A DNA stretch of 64,000 nucleotides. Origin: Synchiropus splendidus. Its lineage: Eukaryota > Chordata > Actinopteri > Syngnathiformes > Callionymidae. Positions 23,001-36,100 of the stretch are shown here, piece after piece (positions within the stretch are counted from its first letter, which is position 1; every line of letters begins with the position of its first letter). Where the stretch lies: contig NC_071335.1 in NCBI RefSeq assembly GCF_027744825.2, positions 10,083,001 to 10,147,000 on the forward strand, given 5' to 3'. The position numbers and the translations under genes were made by a program. The notes under the pieces were generated by a model. That model was not told where the DNA came from. It was given only the letters and a program-made list of their open reading frames with translations, and ran no database searches.

Positions 23001-26000
23001 TATACCACACTTCTTTTAGGTTGCCATTTTTTTCAAATTTGTACTGGAATGACCGGACATCAAAAGAGTCTTGACTGCTGTAAATGATCACCTCTGCCAA
23101 GGAGGTTATGTGACACTCTGTGTATCTCTGTTAGCTAACGCAAAAAAGAATGATCTGATTTTGATGAAATTACCAGGAAATAATAATGAGGCAAGGGACA
23201 CACATGTTTGGGTGGTGTTTTGTGCTACCACTCGGATCCACAGCTACTTCAGGAACGCTTCTGCCATCTGCTGTCCAAATCAGATGAAGATATCGCTGAT
23301 ATTTCAAATGCTAAAAAGGGTGTCTAAGTCCATTGACAAAATATATGCACTCAATACAAAGCTATGGGTGGAAATGAAGCATCTGAGTCTGGCCTCCTGA
23401 ACCTTCTCTCTAAGACTCAGGTCAAATGCTTTGCGTCACCCAAAACGACATGCAGGTTAAGATAACATTTGCTCATCTCCACAGATCCAAAATTATTCTT
23501 ATTTATTCTCTTTTATCTAATTGTATACTTCAGCTACGCTTTGTTTTCTAGGTATGGGTGAAATCCAGACCCAGCAGCAGTAGAACAAGGGTCCAGCTGA
23601 GGACAGAATGTCTCCTTCCTATTTTCAGGAGGGACCTGAGTCACCCAGTGGGTGGATTTACTATTGCACCATGGCCGGTTTAAGTTGTGTGCTGCCGTGC
23701 TGTTGTGCAGTGTGAGGCCAGTATAGAGCGGCGGTAAACATCCCCGATCTGTGGTCACACAATATACTGTTCTGTTATACAGGATTCACTTGTATGACAC
23801 ATTCTTTGAATTGCCATAGTGCATCAAGGAGTTGGTAATAATTATAGAAACAATAGAAAACTGTATCCCTGGCCACAATGTTAGTCCAAACTAACTTAAC
23901 CAGGCAGTTTTGAGGTGAGGTAGACAGCAGTGGCAGGTGATTGACAGTGAGAGCACGTGAAACTGAACGAATAAAAACACATGCAAGAGCATGTAAATAA
24001 ACCACCTTTTTAATCACAAACAAGACTTGTGGTGAGCTACATACTGGCTCCGTCTGACCCGCTGTTCTCTCTCCATTGCTTTAATTTGAGTTTGAAATGC
24101 TCGCTTCTCAGTAGGAAACAAATGGAATGCTTAATCATCTGTCCCATGTTGATCATAGGCAGAACAGACCTTGTTGTGTTCTCGACTGGGCTTCCAAACT
24201 AATTACAAGTGCACGCCAGCTATTTAGTGTGAGAACTCCTATTAGCTGACATTTCAGTTAAAAACCATCCAGCATAAGCCTGAATCCCTGCTTCAGTTTT
24301 CGGCACTCTTCCACTGGGCTCCCTAGGTCTCAGTATTTACGTTTCCGTAGGTTCATGTGTGCACAGGAAAACATATTAGCAGGACCACACAAGAGAATAC
24401 GCCTCACACCCTGAGGACCATCGATGACTCAGACGCTCATCATAATGTTGAGCTCTTAACTGCAAGAGATCAGCCTTCTATTGAAGCTTTGCAGCGTGAG
24501 TATTTGACACAGGCCTTTCTGATACCAACATGCACGCTGGGCTGATTCACCTACTGTACAGACAACAAGAAGCAAGAATGGAGTGCGGAAGGTTCATCTG
24601 ATTTAGGAGGAAAGAACGCTCACTGAACCTCACTGACTATATTGCACATGTGCACCACACAATCGTTCCCAATAGAGTTCACGGGTAATGAAGTGACAGC
24701 AGAGCTCACCTGCAGCTCGGCCAGTTGACTCTGCAGCTCACTGATCTGATTCTGCAGCTCCTGTTCCTGGTTCTGCCAGCGCTGCTCGCTCTCGGCTACG
24801 GCAGCGTTCATCTCTATCCTGAACTCTGCTCGGAGACGCTCCTCACACTCTGACCTGCAGGAGTCAAAACATGAAGTCACGCTTTCACTCTTCTTCCAGT
24901 GCTTTCCAAGAAGGAACTACACACATGGTGGATGACACCAGTAAACATTAGTGAGGTCAAATATAAAGAGGATGCATTGGAAACGTTAAATGGTAAATAG
25001 ATCATATTAGATCATAAATCATATTAGAACCCTAATAGTTATGTAGCTTTTTTCATGTTGATTATTTACATTGGTTTTCCAAGAAGAAAAATCTGACTGA
25101 AGGGCACAAACAAATTAAAGTGAGTGAGTTACATTGTAATAATAATTATCATTTGAAGTGAAACATTTACAGAGCATTTTACCAGTGCTTTTCCGTAAAA
25201 GCTCACACAAAATATTAGCAGAACAAGCGACACTGTGAGATGCTTCAAAATATTTTGAGAAGTCGACAAGATGGAGCAGCTTGTGGTATGTTATGAGAAA
25301 TTAAAAATAATAATAATAATTAATTAAATATTTGAAAATAATCTCAGGCCTCTCTTTTGCATTATTAACCAAGGAAATTGAATGTAGCTTCATTTCACTA
25401 GCATCATAAATTCTATTTAACCGAATTATTTTGTGTATAAATTAAGGTTTCACAGAGAAGGGTCTGCTAAATGAGGAAAATTGAAGTTGAAAAGATGCTA
25501 TATGAGCACAGAGAACATTGTGCACTACATACAGCAATGAGTTTGCTTGTCACCACAGCATGTCCATCTTGATGTTTAAGCTTACGGGTATAGACTCAAC
25601 TTACAGTAAAGGAGATTGTTCTGGTGTCAAATATGAAAACGTTATTCATCAAAATTAATGAATTACAAAAGATCTGATTAATAAAAGATCTTCTCAAAAC
25701 ATGGGGATAAAAATTATATCGTCTGAGTTTCAAACTACCTGATCCGTTCTTCTGTGTTCCTCTGACTCTGACTGAGGAGGTTTCTCTCTGTGTTGACCCT
25801 GCTCTGCTCCAGAACTTTCTCTTCCAGTCGGTGTTTGTCTGCTCTCAGAGAACTGATCTCCCTCTGCAGCCGGTCTCGCTTGTGCTCGCTCTCTTCCTGC
25901 ACCTGAGCCAGTCGGGTCCGCACCTCACGTAGCTCCTCTTCCAGCCGTGAGCAGTGAGGTCCACATGAGGGGGCAACTTCAGGAGCAGCCTTGTCTTTCT

Positions 26001-29000
26001 GCTCTTTCTGCTGGAGGACCGACTTTAACCGACTGATCTAAGAAAGGATCCTGTTGTCAAATCATTTCTTTTCAAACATCACGTCACTGTGAAGAAAAAT
26101 GTCTCACCTCACTGGTGACATCCATCACTTTAGATTCATGTTCTTCTTGTTGTTTCATCAACCTGCTGTGAAGCTCCACGCTTGCCCTCCTCTCCTCCTC
26201 TAGATGTGCACATACCTTGGAGAGATGAGGGGTAATTCCCATAAGTGACACCCCTGGTTAGCTGGGACACGTTCTCAACAATAAACTCTTGTTACAGACG
26301 CAGAGATGCTGACCTCTTGGTTGGTCTTGCGCTCGGAGCTCAGAGCTTCCTGGACACTCTGCAGTTCTGCTGCGTGTCTCCTCATCACCTCCTCAATGGC
26401 CTTTCGCACCTGCTCCTTTAATCTCTTCCTGTCCTCCTCAGCCTTCTCTACCAACCTCCTCTTCTCCTCCTCTAGCTTCTGCTGAACACAGACTCTCTCT
26501 GCGTCGATGTGCTCCATGTGCTTGTCCAGCTGAGAACGAACGCGAACCCTCTCCACTTCCAGCTCTTTCCGTAAACGCTCCACCTCCTCCTCCTTCTCCC
26601 TCCTTAGATGTTCTTTGACTCCTTCCACTTCTTTCTGCACCACATTCTTCTCCTCGTCCCTCTCTCTGCGAAGCCTGTTCCTCTCCTTCTCCAGGTGCTC
26701 CTTTTCTTTCTCTCTTTCCCTCTGCAAGTTCTCCTTCTCTCTATCCATTTCCCTCTGAAGTTTATCTCTCTCGTCGTCCGCATGTTTTTGGATTCGCCGA
26801 AGCTCCTCCGTCTGCGCTCGGACCATTTCTGAACGCAAGCTGGACAAAGCCTCAGCGTGCTGTAAGAACATATGTTAGTGTACAGAGAGATCTACTTCTG
26901 GGGTTATTCACTTACATTGAATTCACCTGTCTGATCTGCCGGACGTGGTCGTTGTTTCTCCCACTGCTCTGGAGCTCCAGCTCTCTGTTCCTGCTCTGCA
27001 GACGATTCACCTCCCTTTTCAGCTCCTCCACATCCATACACACGCACACCTCACACACACCGTGGTTCTGAAGCTCTTCTGACACACAAACATGGGCACG
27101 CATATCAGAAGAGGAGGCTTTCAGCTCCCCAGGCGAGGAAATATGATGAAACAATTAAGTGGGGAACATAAGATCTACCTGCTTTGCTCTGCAGCTCATC
27201 CTCCTGCAACAGCAGACGCTCCTTGGCAACAGCAAGCTCCTCCTCCGCCCGCTTAGCCACACCCTCGGCCTCCGAAACACGCCTCCGATCTAGTTCCAGC
27301 TCCTCCTCCAGGTCCTGAAGGATGGCACATGTAATTATTTTGGCAGGAAAGATGCTGATGCAGCAATGAACAAGAGCACACGATCCATGTTGAACATCAG
27401 GCAGGTCAAACTCAAAGCCTGAGGGCCACATCCAGCCCAGATGACTATGAAGTTGCATTCCTAATCACATATGGTAGGTCTCAGAAGAGTCACATTTCCT
27501 TTCTGCCTCTTTTTTGCGTCCACTATGTTACAGAGAGAAACCAAATCCAAAAATAGATCTAAAATGGCACGACGCATACAGCAGCCATACTGGCAATTGA
27601 AATGCTCCCTTTGGGATTGAGCCCTCTGCCGAAGGGGAATTCAATCTTTACACATTCAAATAAATTCCTTTGATATATGTGGAAAAATGATGCATGTTTG
27701 TCATATGTCAAAGTCTTCCTCTCCATGATGCAGGAGGCCCTTCATCATGATGATGCTCGCTTTTTAGCTTTTTGTTTATTAAGGAAACGTAACTTCTTGA
27801 CAGTGCAATTCAAGTTTGTGGGTTTTCTTCTTGTCCCCAAACCTCCTGCTTATCACCTGGTCCAGTCAGAAAAGTTAGTTGGACTTCGGGTTGTTTCCCT
27901 AATGGTGGTCTGGTCAGACCTAGTTTTATAAGGAAAGGGTAGAATGTCTATAAAAAGAGGCGTAAAACACAAGGAGGAGACACAAATGAAAGACATATAG
28001 GATTAACCTTTTCTGAATTTGCTCAACTGCGGAAGTGCATCATGGGACTTAGTAAGATTGAATGATGGTGATTTTTACCGTGGTACATAAATGGACCGTA
28101 GCGTATATTTATTATACTGGAGACTACAGATGGGCTGCAATGACTATAAGTGATTATAAGCCTTCATGCATCGATGAGTTGTGACATCATCACTCTCCCA
28201 TTTTATACGTAGGACTTGAATGACTGCGACGACTGGGACCACCACGACCCAAAACGGCAAAAAAACATTTCACAAAGTCAAACCTTTGCCAACTGTAGCT
28301 TTCAAACCACGGCGTGAGCAATTAAAATTCAAATATAACATTTCAAAACAGTATTTAAAACAAGTGTTTACACCAATTTACATACATTATTTATCTTTTT
28401 AAACTACTTCTGAATAGTGAATAGTAGTCGACAATCAAAATACTTCCAGCTCTACGCTACAGACGAGTATTTGCTGAATCACCGCAGTGAAGGTTACATT
28501 CATGGATACTTCGAAACAGTATTCAGTACATTACAATAAGTTTCACCAGATGAATAATGCAAATCTCGTCTCTCAAAGCTCAAACTGTGACAACATTTGG
28601 CACTGGCCCCCGGAGCTGAGTGGGTTCTGGCTGTATGTCTGCGTGCTGGTATGTGATTACTGGTCATTAATGGTGCAGCGCATCAGTCCAACTGCTCATT
28701 AACAGATGTGGCAGTGGAGAACTGCACTCAGAACACCAGACCTCATTTTCCCTCGCTTCCTCTTTGCTCCATTCAGCACAGTGAGAACAATCGTTGGCTG
28801 CTACGTTGCATTCTGTTGTGTCACTGTTGTGTGAATGTGCCTTTACCTGTATTCTCTCCTGCAGTTTGACCATGTTCCTCTTGTTCTCCGCCAGTCTCTC
28901 CAGGTGACCCTCCGCCTCGGCCTCTGCTCTCTTCACTCGTTCTCGTAAGGCGCTGTGCATTCCTTTCTTCTCCTCTTCTTCTCTCTCTTCCCAGCGCTGC

Positions 29001-30054
29001 CGCTCGTCCCTCCAGTCTGCCTCCATTCTCTTCCTCATTTGTTCTCTTTCTTCATTCATATCATTGAACTTTTGCTCCCATCGCTCCTCCTCCTCTCGGA
29101 CCTCATTCCTTCTCTTCTCCTCTGCTTCACGTCTCTCCTCCTTCAGCATCTGGATCTCCTCCAGCAGCCTTTCCAGGTGCACTTGATTTTCCTGCTCATT
29201 ATCCCTCAGTCTCCTCTGCTCTGTCTTCCTCCACTCATCATCATCATCATCATCATCTTTCTGTCGCTCGTCACATTTGGCATCCAGCTCCTGGATCTTC
29301 TCTTCAGCCTTCTTCAGCTCAGCGCTCAGTCTCAGGCTCTCCTCTTGAGCCGCACTGATCTGGGATCTGGAACTCCGCAGCTCCTCCTCTGCGGCCTGAA
29401 GTCGCTCGCTGAACTCTTTTCGCAGCTCAGACTCAGTTTCACGCTCTCGCTCCTCTGCTTGGATCCGGAAACACTCAAAGTCTGCCTGAACCTGGGGACG
29501 AAAGTGAGACTTCAGATCAGCTGAATGGTGTGAGACGTTTATGATTACGGTTACTGTGCGGAAGACTGAAACACAATGGCAACACCAGGTGAGAAATGCA
29601 GAAATAAATAGAAAAAGCAATCTTAACTATTTTTAGTAAAGGGAATCAAAGAAAAGCACAAACAGATAAAATGATTTAATAAGTAGCCAGGTATTCCCAC
29701 ATCCATATGTTAATTATTTTGAGGAAAATATTACATCACACCACATGATATGACTCAGCTATTTAGACACGCATATGATTGTAAACGCTTATTCCATGGA
29801 CTTACAACAAGAGGTAAACGATTGTGGCGCACCACCAGAAATCTCATGTGATCCAACATATTTAAACAAAGTGGAAACAAACAAGAGGGCATCATGGTGA
29901 TGGAGATGTTTACGGTGGTTTTCAGGGTGTTTTAACGGAAAAATCCTGAAGGAAACCTCACAATGACTCAAATGACTGGAGAGAGATTTATTCCTCAAGA
30001 TTAAAAACTACCCTTGTTATTGTCACCAATTCATTTATATATATATATATATAC

Positions 30055-30147
<93 letters not shown>

Positions 30148-33100
30148 AAAAAGAGGGCAACCAATTCATTCATGAATACACTATTTCTCTCTTCCTGTAA
30201 GAGCTGATTTTAAAATTTAGCTCTCTTGATTTGTGGACTGTCAACTATCGGTTCCGCTGGGACACTCAATGAGTTGTAGCTCCCTCAGGGACGCCATGAT
30301 ATGAATTACCGTGCTAAATCAGTCCTTGAGATCGAGGACAGCGATAAACACACCTGAGCTCCGACTCGTTGCTGCTCGTCCAGGGACTCTTGCAGCTCCA
30401 GGAGCCTCATCCTCAGGACCGAGCCCTCCCCCTCGTGACATGTCTCCATCAGGATGCGGTGCAGCTCCTCGTCATGGGCGTAGTTCAAGGCCTGCAGAGC
30501 CGCCTCCTGCTCCTCATTCTTCATGTTCAAAGAGTAAATCACCTGGAAAACATCAAGGACAAACTGTTTATGTTGCTGTTGCCAGGGTGAACACTGTGGA
30601 GAAGGATGTTGGGAATGTTCAGTGGGAACAACCGATCCTTATTCAGTGTGTAGAGAAAACACCCCAGAATTCTAGAGGGATTTAGCAGCAGCCATGTGTG
30701 AAGACTTGCTAAGGGTCACAGAGCATACATAAAGATTTTATTTACAAGCTACAATCATGGTTGAGTCAGTAGCATCCCAACTATTGAATCTGGCCTGAGG
30801 CATCTCTAGATTTAGTGTCTTTCTGTGCTTCTGGGTTTTCTCCAGACATTGTTACTGCAATACCTAAATATACACTAGTTCATTCGCTTAATCTATTTGT
30901 TCCAGGATTTCCCATCCGGTACTGCCACAGTCTCAGGCATCTTCAACTACGTTGATCATCCCTCCCAGTTGTGCTCCTGAATACCTCCACATCTCATTGG
31001 TAGTCTTCCCCTTCTCCCATTTCCAGGAATCTCCATCTCCTACATTCATGACTCTAAATTGCCCATTGGTGTGAGTGGCTGTCAGCCTGTAATGGAGTCA
31101 CAGGCTGACAGGTCCAGGGTGTCCGCCACCTCTCAAGCTACGTAGCTAAAAAAGCCCACCGACGCCAAACCAGGAATGAATAAATAAAGATTCTGTCGCT
31201 CATCCCCATCCAGAATTGTTGACTCTGAACAGTAAATGGATCCCATTTGCTGGAGAAGAAAACTCCACCGAGGGCTTTGGGCAGCAGTGAACTGACTGTT
31301 GCCAGGCAACAAACCTTCTCTTTTAAACTGTCAAAGACGCACATTGGAGATGTGATACTATTATCTGTGTATCCTGCCCACAGAGTCAGCCATTTTTACT
31401 GGAATTAACAGTTGGACCAAGACAGAATACCACTTTTGGGCCCACAATCCTAAAAATGCTGTACATGAGCATAATTATTATGACACTGAATAGTCATAGG
31501 AATCAAACGCTCACAGTTGTAGTATCAGCTACACGTAGATACAAAAGACACATTCACAAGTCCATTTTGATGATGTAAGCAGATTAAAGATGTTTATTTA
31601 CACAGCGGAGTATTTATTGCGCAGCAGGGATATTCACTGTTTCTAGTATTGAAATGGAAGAGGGATTCAATCCTCACATTGTCCTGGTCTTCTGCTGAGG
31701 AGTAATTTCTCACAAGTCATTCAGAAAAACTTAAGGACATCTCAAAATATTTAAAAAAATGTAGATCTAAACAGCTGGAAAAAATGGAATATATAATTCC
31801 TACCACTCATTTTATAACAAATCTATCTCAACTCAAAGCATTCAGGACAAAGATTTTGTCTTTTGCTCCGAATGCTGATTTTATTTGTTAGGCCGCTCCA
31901 ATTCCATAAGAATTTTCCTAAACAAACATGGCTGACCGCACGTGCCATCTCTCCCGACACTCTACATCCCGACACATCACCAGTTAGTTTTATTTTGATG
32001 TATCAATGAGCAGCTGAACATCTTGAGTCACTCACACAAAAAAATTACCTTTCAGACTCCGCCTATCCAAACGTCATGTGCTCCGTACTAGGGCCGCCAG
32101 TGTCCGCCCGGAGCTCCGTTACAAAACAAGGAACACCCACTATACACTACAAACTACTCACGGGACGTCATAATCATCATCATTCTTCTTCAGGATGTAC
32201 ATTTTTTACTTAATTTGGTGTGTGTGTTCCCGTCATGGTGATCCAGAAGCATAAATGATAGCAACTTTCACCGCTATCTGCTACAAAATCAGGAATTTTG
32301 GCTGCAGCAATAAAAAAAAAAAAGTTCAAGCAAAGTATAGTGACCAAAGGTCTCAACATTTCGGATTGCAAGAGGAATGTGGCGTTGAAAGCGAAAGCCC
32401 ACAGATGCACAAAAGAGTCGAACTAGTGTTGAATAGTAACAACAGCATTAAACGGTTTGTGAATGCTGTTAGTAACGGCAAGATTAGGTCATTTGACTCC
32501 CTACTGGATCCTCTTCCATTCTTCTGCATATAGACTCTGACTAATACATGAGATGCCCTGTTAGACTAGAGCATCACCACGAGCTCCCACTCACCCTGAC
32601 ATCATATTTACCCCCTCAACAGAGGGGTGGGTGGCTGGAGTGTGCCCATGCAGGGCTCCAAACAAGTGTGGGGGCCGGGCCACATTTTCTGCTTGTCGCC
32701 GTTTCGGCTGCAGCAGCTGCCAGTGCACAGGCTGACATTCCCGACATATGTGCGTGTGCATGTCACCAGTTCCATCTGCAGTCTCCAGCTCCATTGATGC
32801 CTGTGCTGCTGCTTTTAATGCCAGTTTGTGGCATCATTTAAAAAAAGGCATGGGCTTTCCCTTCAAGATGTCTTCAACAAGTCACATCCGATCATGGCAT
32901 CAAGAAGAAACTTTAGCAGATGATTTTATCCAAAGTGACTGACGGTGCCTGTGCAGGCTGTAGGCTTCTATCTTTAAAGTTCACTTAATGCACACCAATG
33001 TCATGTGACAAGGGAACACCTTACATGACTTTGAGAGGTGGATGCCAGTTCTAGAAATTGAAATATGAAGGTAGCTTGGTCATTAGAGGTGGGGCTTTTT

Positions 33101-36100
33101 GAACGTTGTTGCTCTTTAAATGACGTATTGGACAGTGATCAAATTTGTGAGCTTGTTTTAGTCATTGAATTAAGTATGGCCGTTCAGCCTGTTCTGGATG
33201 CACGCATACAAAGTACCAAAGTAAAGACGGCTGAGAAGGAGATCCTACCAGTTCAGTCTTTGTAAAGAGAGAGTCAAGATGGGGCGATACCATCATTCTT
33301 CTTGATGGAAAAGTGTTGTCAAGTCATCACTTCTCCTCTGTGTGTTTTTGAAATGGGGTGCTCGCAGGAAACCCGCAGTAGGTGGAAGAACGTACCACCT
33401 ACACACAGAAAGAATCCAAGTTCACTCCAAACCCAGAGTTGCCTCAAGCTGGATTGGAAACAGGGACCTTCTTGCTGCCAAAGCCATCATGCTGCCACCT
33501 CACACAACAACTCACGCTGGGCAGAGTGAGCTGGTGAGGCTATGACAGGCCTCAGCAATATGGCCATGAGGACTGGTACGCAATGTAGGGAAAAATTCAG
33601 GGACGGTGGGCGAAGAAAGTGAAGATCAGAGGTAACTGTAAAAAGCAGATCTGGTACGAGAGGTGTAAAACGTGAGTCAAGACCAAAGTCTTTCTACAAC
33701 AGTGAGGATAATCCATTTTACCTGTTCATCATAGGTACCATTTACGTTGACAGTTGACTCAAGAGTGTTTCAGTCTTCAGCAGGAGGCTGTCCAGTGTGG
33801 ACTCAAAAACATCAGTGTTGTTTTTCTAATAACAGGATCCTTTTTTGGCTTGGTAATTATGCAAATCTTAACTAACTAAAGAGGCTTTCATGCACGTCAT
33901 GGTTGGGGTTTGTCTTGCTGTCAGATGATCAACTTCAGCTTTTGAACTGAATGACTTTTTAAGAAAATGTTTGAGGCACAAACCATTCCCTGTGCATCTG
34001 CCCCAGGATTAACACTCGTAGCGCTTAGCTTCGCAGCTACAGATTTGTAAAAACATTGCCACGCTGATGGAAATCCTGCTCGAAGGAGCTCACCATATGG
34101 ATCCAGCCAGTCAATGTGTAATTCATGTGGCGCTACACCCTGATAAGCTTAATGTAAAATTAATATTCGGTAAGGCGGTTTGTCAGCAGCTGGAAAGGTC
34201 GCGATGATAAAAGGCACACATTTTCAAAGATGCACGGAAGTGACAAGTGGAGAATGTGACAGCAAGACAAGTACAGTAAACCGCAAGGATAAAATTAGAC
34301 TTTTCCATCTGAACATGTGGCGGCAACACTGCAATGATGTTCACGTTTCCCGTCAGGTAAATACGGAGAACTGTTTATTTATGTGGTCATTTGGTCACAC
34401 TATGTGGCCAGGCACAACAGCTGGCAGGATATTGTCAGCTCCACCTGACTTCTCAATGACTGGGGCCACCTCTCTAACATGCTCAGGGTTTATCTTTAGC
34501 AAATGCATTCAACCAGGACGGAGCAGGGAGAGGAGGTGAGGACAGGGGGCGTAAGTCAAGCATGAGGGAAGGAAGAGTGCAGTAGTATGAGATGAGGAGG
34601 TGTGTGTGTGTGCGGTGTGTGTGTGTGTTCAAATATATGTCTGCTGACCCATTTCCTGCTCAGAGGCTACTCCACTTGTCTCAAAACGCTCATATAAACC
34701 CGCCGTCACATTCTCTGCATCCCAGAGCTCCAACAGCAAATATCATATTATGTGAAGTCTGATATTTCATCAGCTCTCTTGGGTTCAAATGTATTTCACA
34801 TGAGCTCGAGAGCTAAATAGGGCTGACAGGCCTTGACGTCAAATGAGACCCAAATCAAGTCTTGACTTTGCCACGGCAATATGGGAGGTACATGACCTGA
34901 GTGGTTACTGGCAAACATGCAACGACACAAGTGCTGACCCTTTATCTGTGTCACCTCCTGTGTCCTGCCGCACATGCACTGACTGTTTAATCTCCAGTCC
35001 TCGCATGCACATGGACACAGAGGTGAAGCATAAGGAGCGACAGGAAGTGCGCAGTCATCAGTAATAGTCACGGCTCAACAAGCTACAGGTCATGCGATGC
35101 CTCTGTAAGCATTATTGTGAGCTGAGTGAATCCCCATCCAGCTGCTGCAGCAGCTGTCCTTCATGTGCACTGATAAGCAGACGTGAACAAATACACACAA
35201 AGCTGGTGATGTTTCGGACTAGCTTTGGTTTTGATGTAGATTCTGCACACAGTTGTGAATAGTCTTCACAGAGCACAAGATGACACCTTTTGAAATGCCA
35301 AACCACCTCAGACACTTTATCGTAAGGCACTGGCTGAAGGGCAGGACTGTCAAACTGTGAGCAAAATGTTTTGGGGGTCCTTGATGGTGTCATTCTTGAA
35401 ATAACCTTCAGTAAAACAGGTGAGGACGCTGATTCTAGAAACTGCTGATCACGTCTGGTAGGCTTGTTTATCCATGTGAAGCCTGGCCTAGTCTCTCATC
35501 CTGTACCACGAATGTGGCAAAAAACAATCTTGTGGCCATTTTTCAGTCGACTGGCCGCAACACAACAGAAATGTGAGTCAACAAAAATGCCTTTTTTATG
35601 TACAGTTTGTACCGAAGCATGATGGACCTGCAGTGACTCTGAAATAGCTTGAAGCATTTTTTTTTCTTAGCACAACTACAGAATAAAACAGAATTAATGA
35701 CTTCCGTTTGAGACAAGGCTGTGCATTGAGTGGTAGCTAGTAGTGACAACGCATCTCACTGAGAGCAATTAAATATAACCCATCCAGATCGCTCAGATCC
35801 ACTTGTGCTGTGATGTTTTCTGTATTAGCTGTTTCGTATAATGACATTATAATATATGACCCAGTGGTTTAAATCATGAATTATTCAGAAAACAGCATAT
35901 GTCCTTGACCACAACACTAATTTAATTCACACATTAGAACAAACCCAGACCAAGTGTGACCTGCGTCTGTATTTTGTTGGCTGTCATGAGGTCGAAGTGG
36001 TGGTGGTCATTATTATTACTATGATTTTAGCAATATTTTTTCAACAATTTTTTCCTTATGTACCACTTTTTAAAAATCTTTTCCCAATTGTTTTCCTCAT

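Noticed and set aside
28955..29524. 189-codon + strand frame rich in Leu, opposite fam184b
   Set aside because: It is the antisense shadow of a Glu/Lys-rich coiled-coil exon, which always reads as Leu/Phe/Ser on the other strand.
29988..30173. Tyr-Ile repeat frame
   Set aside because: Translation of the (AT)n microsatellite.
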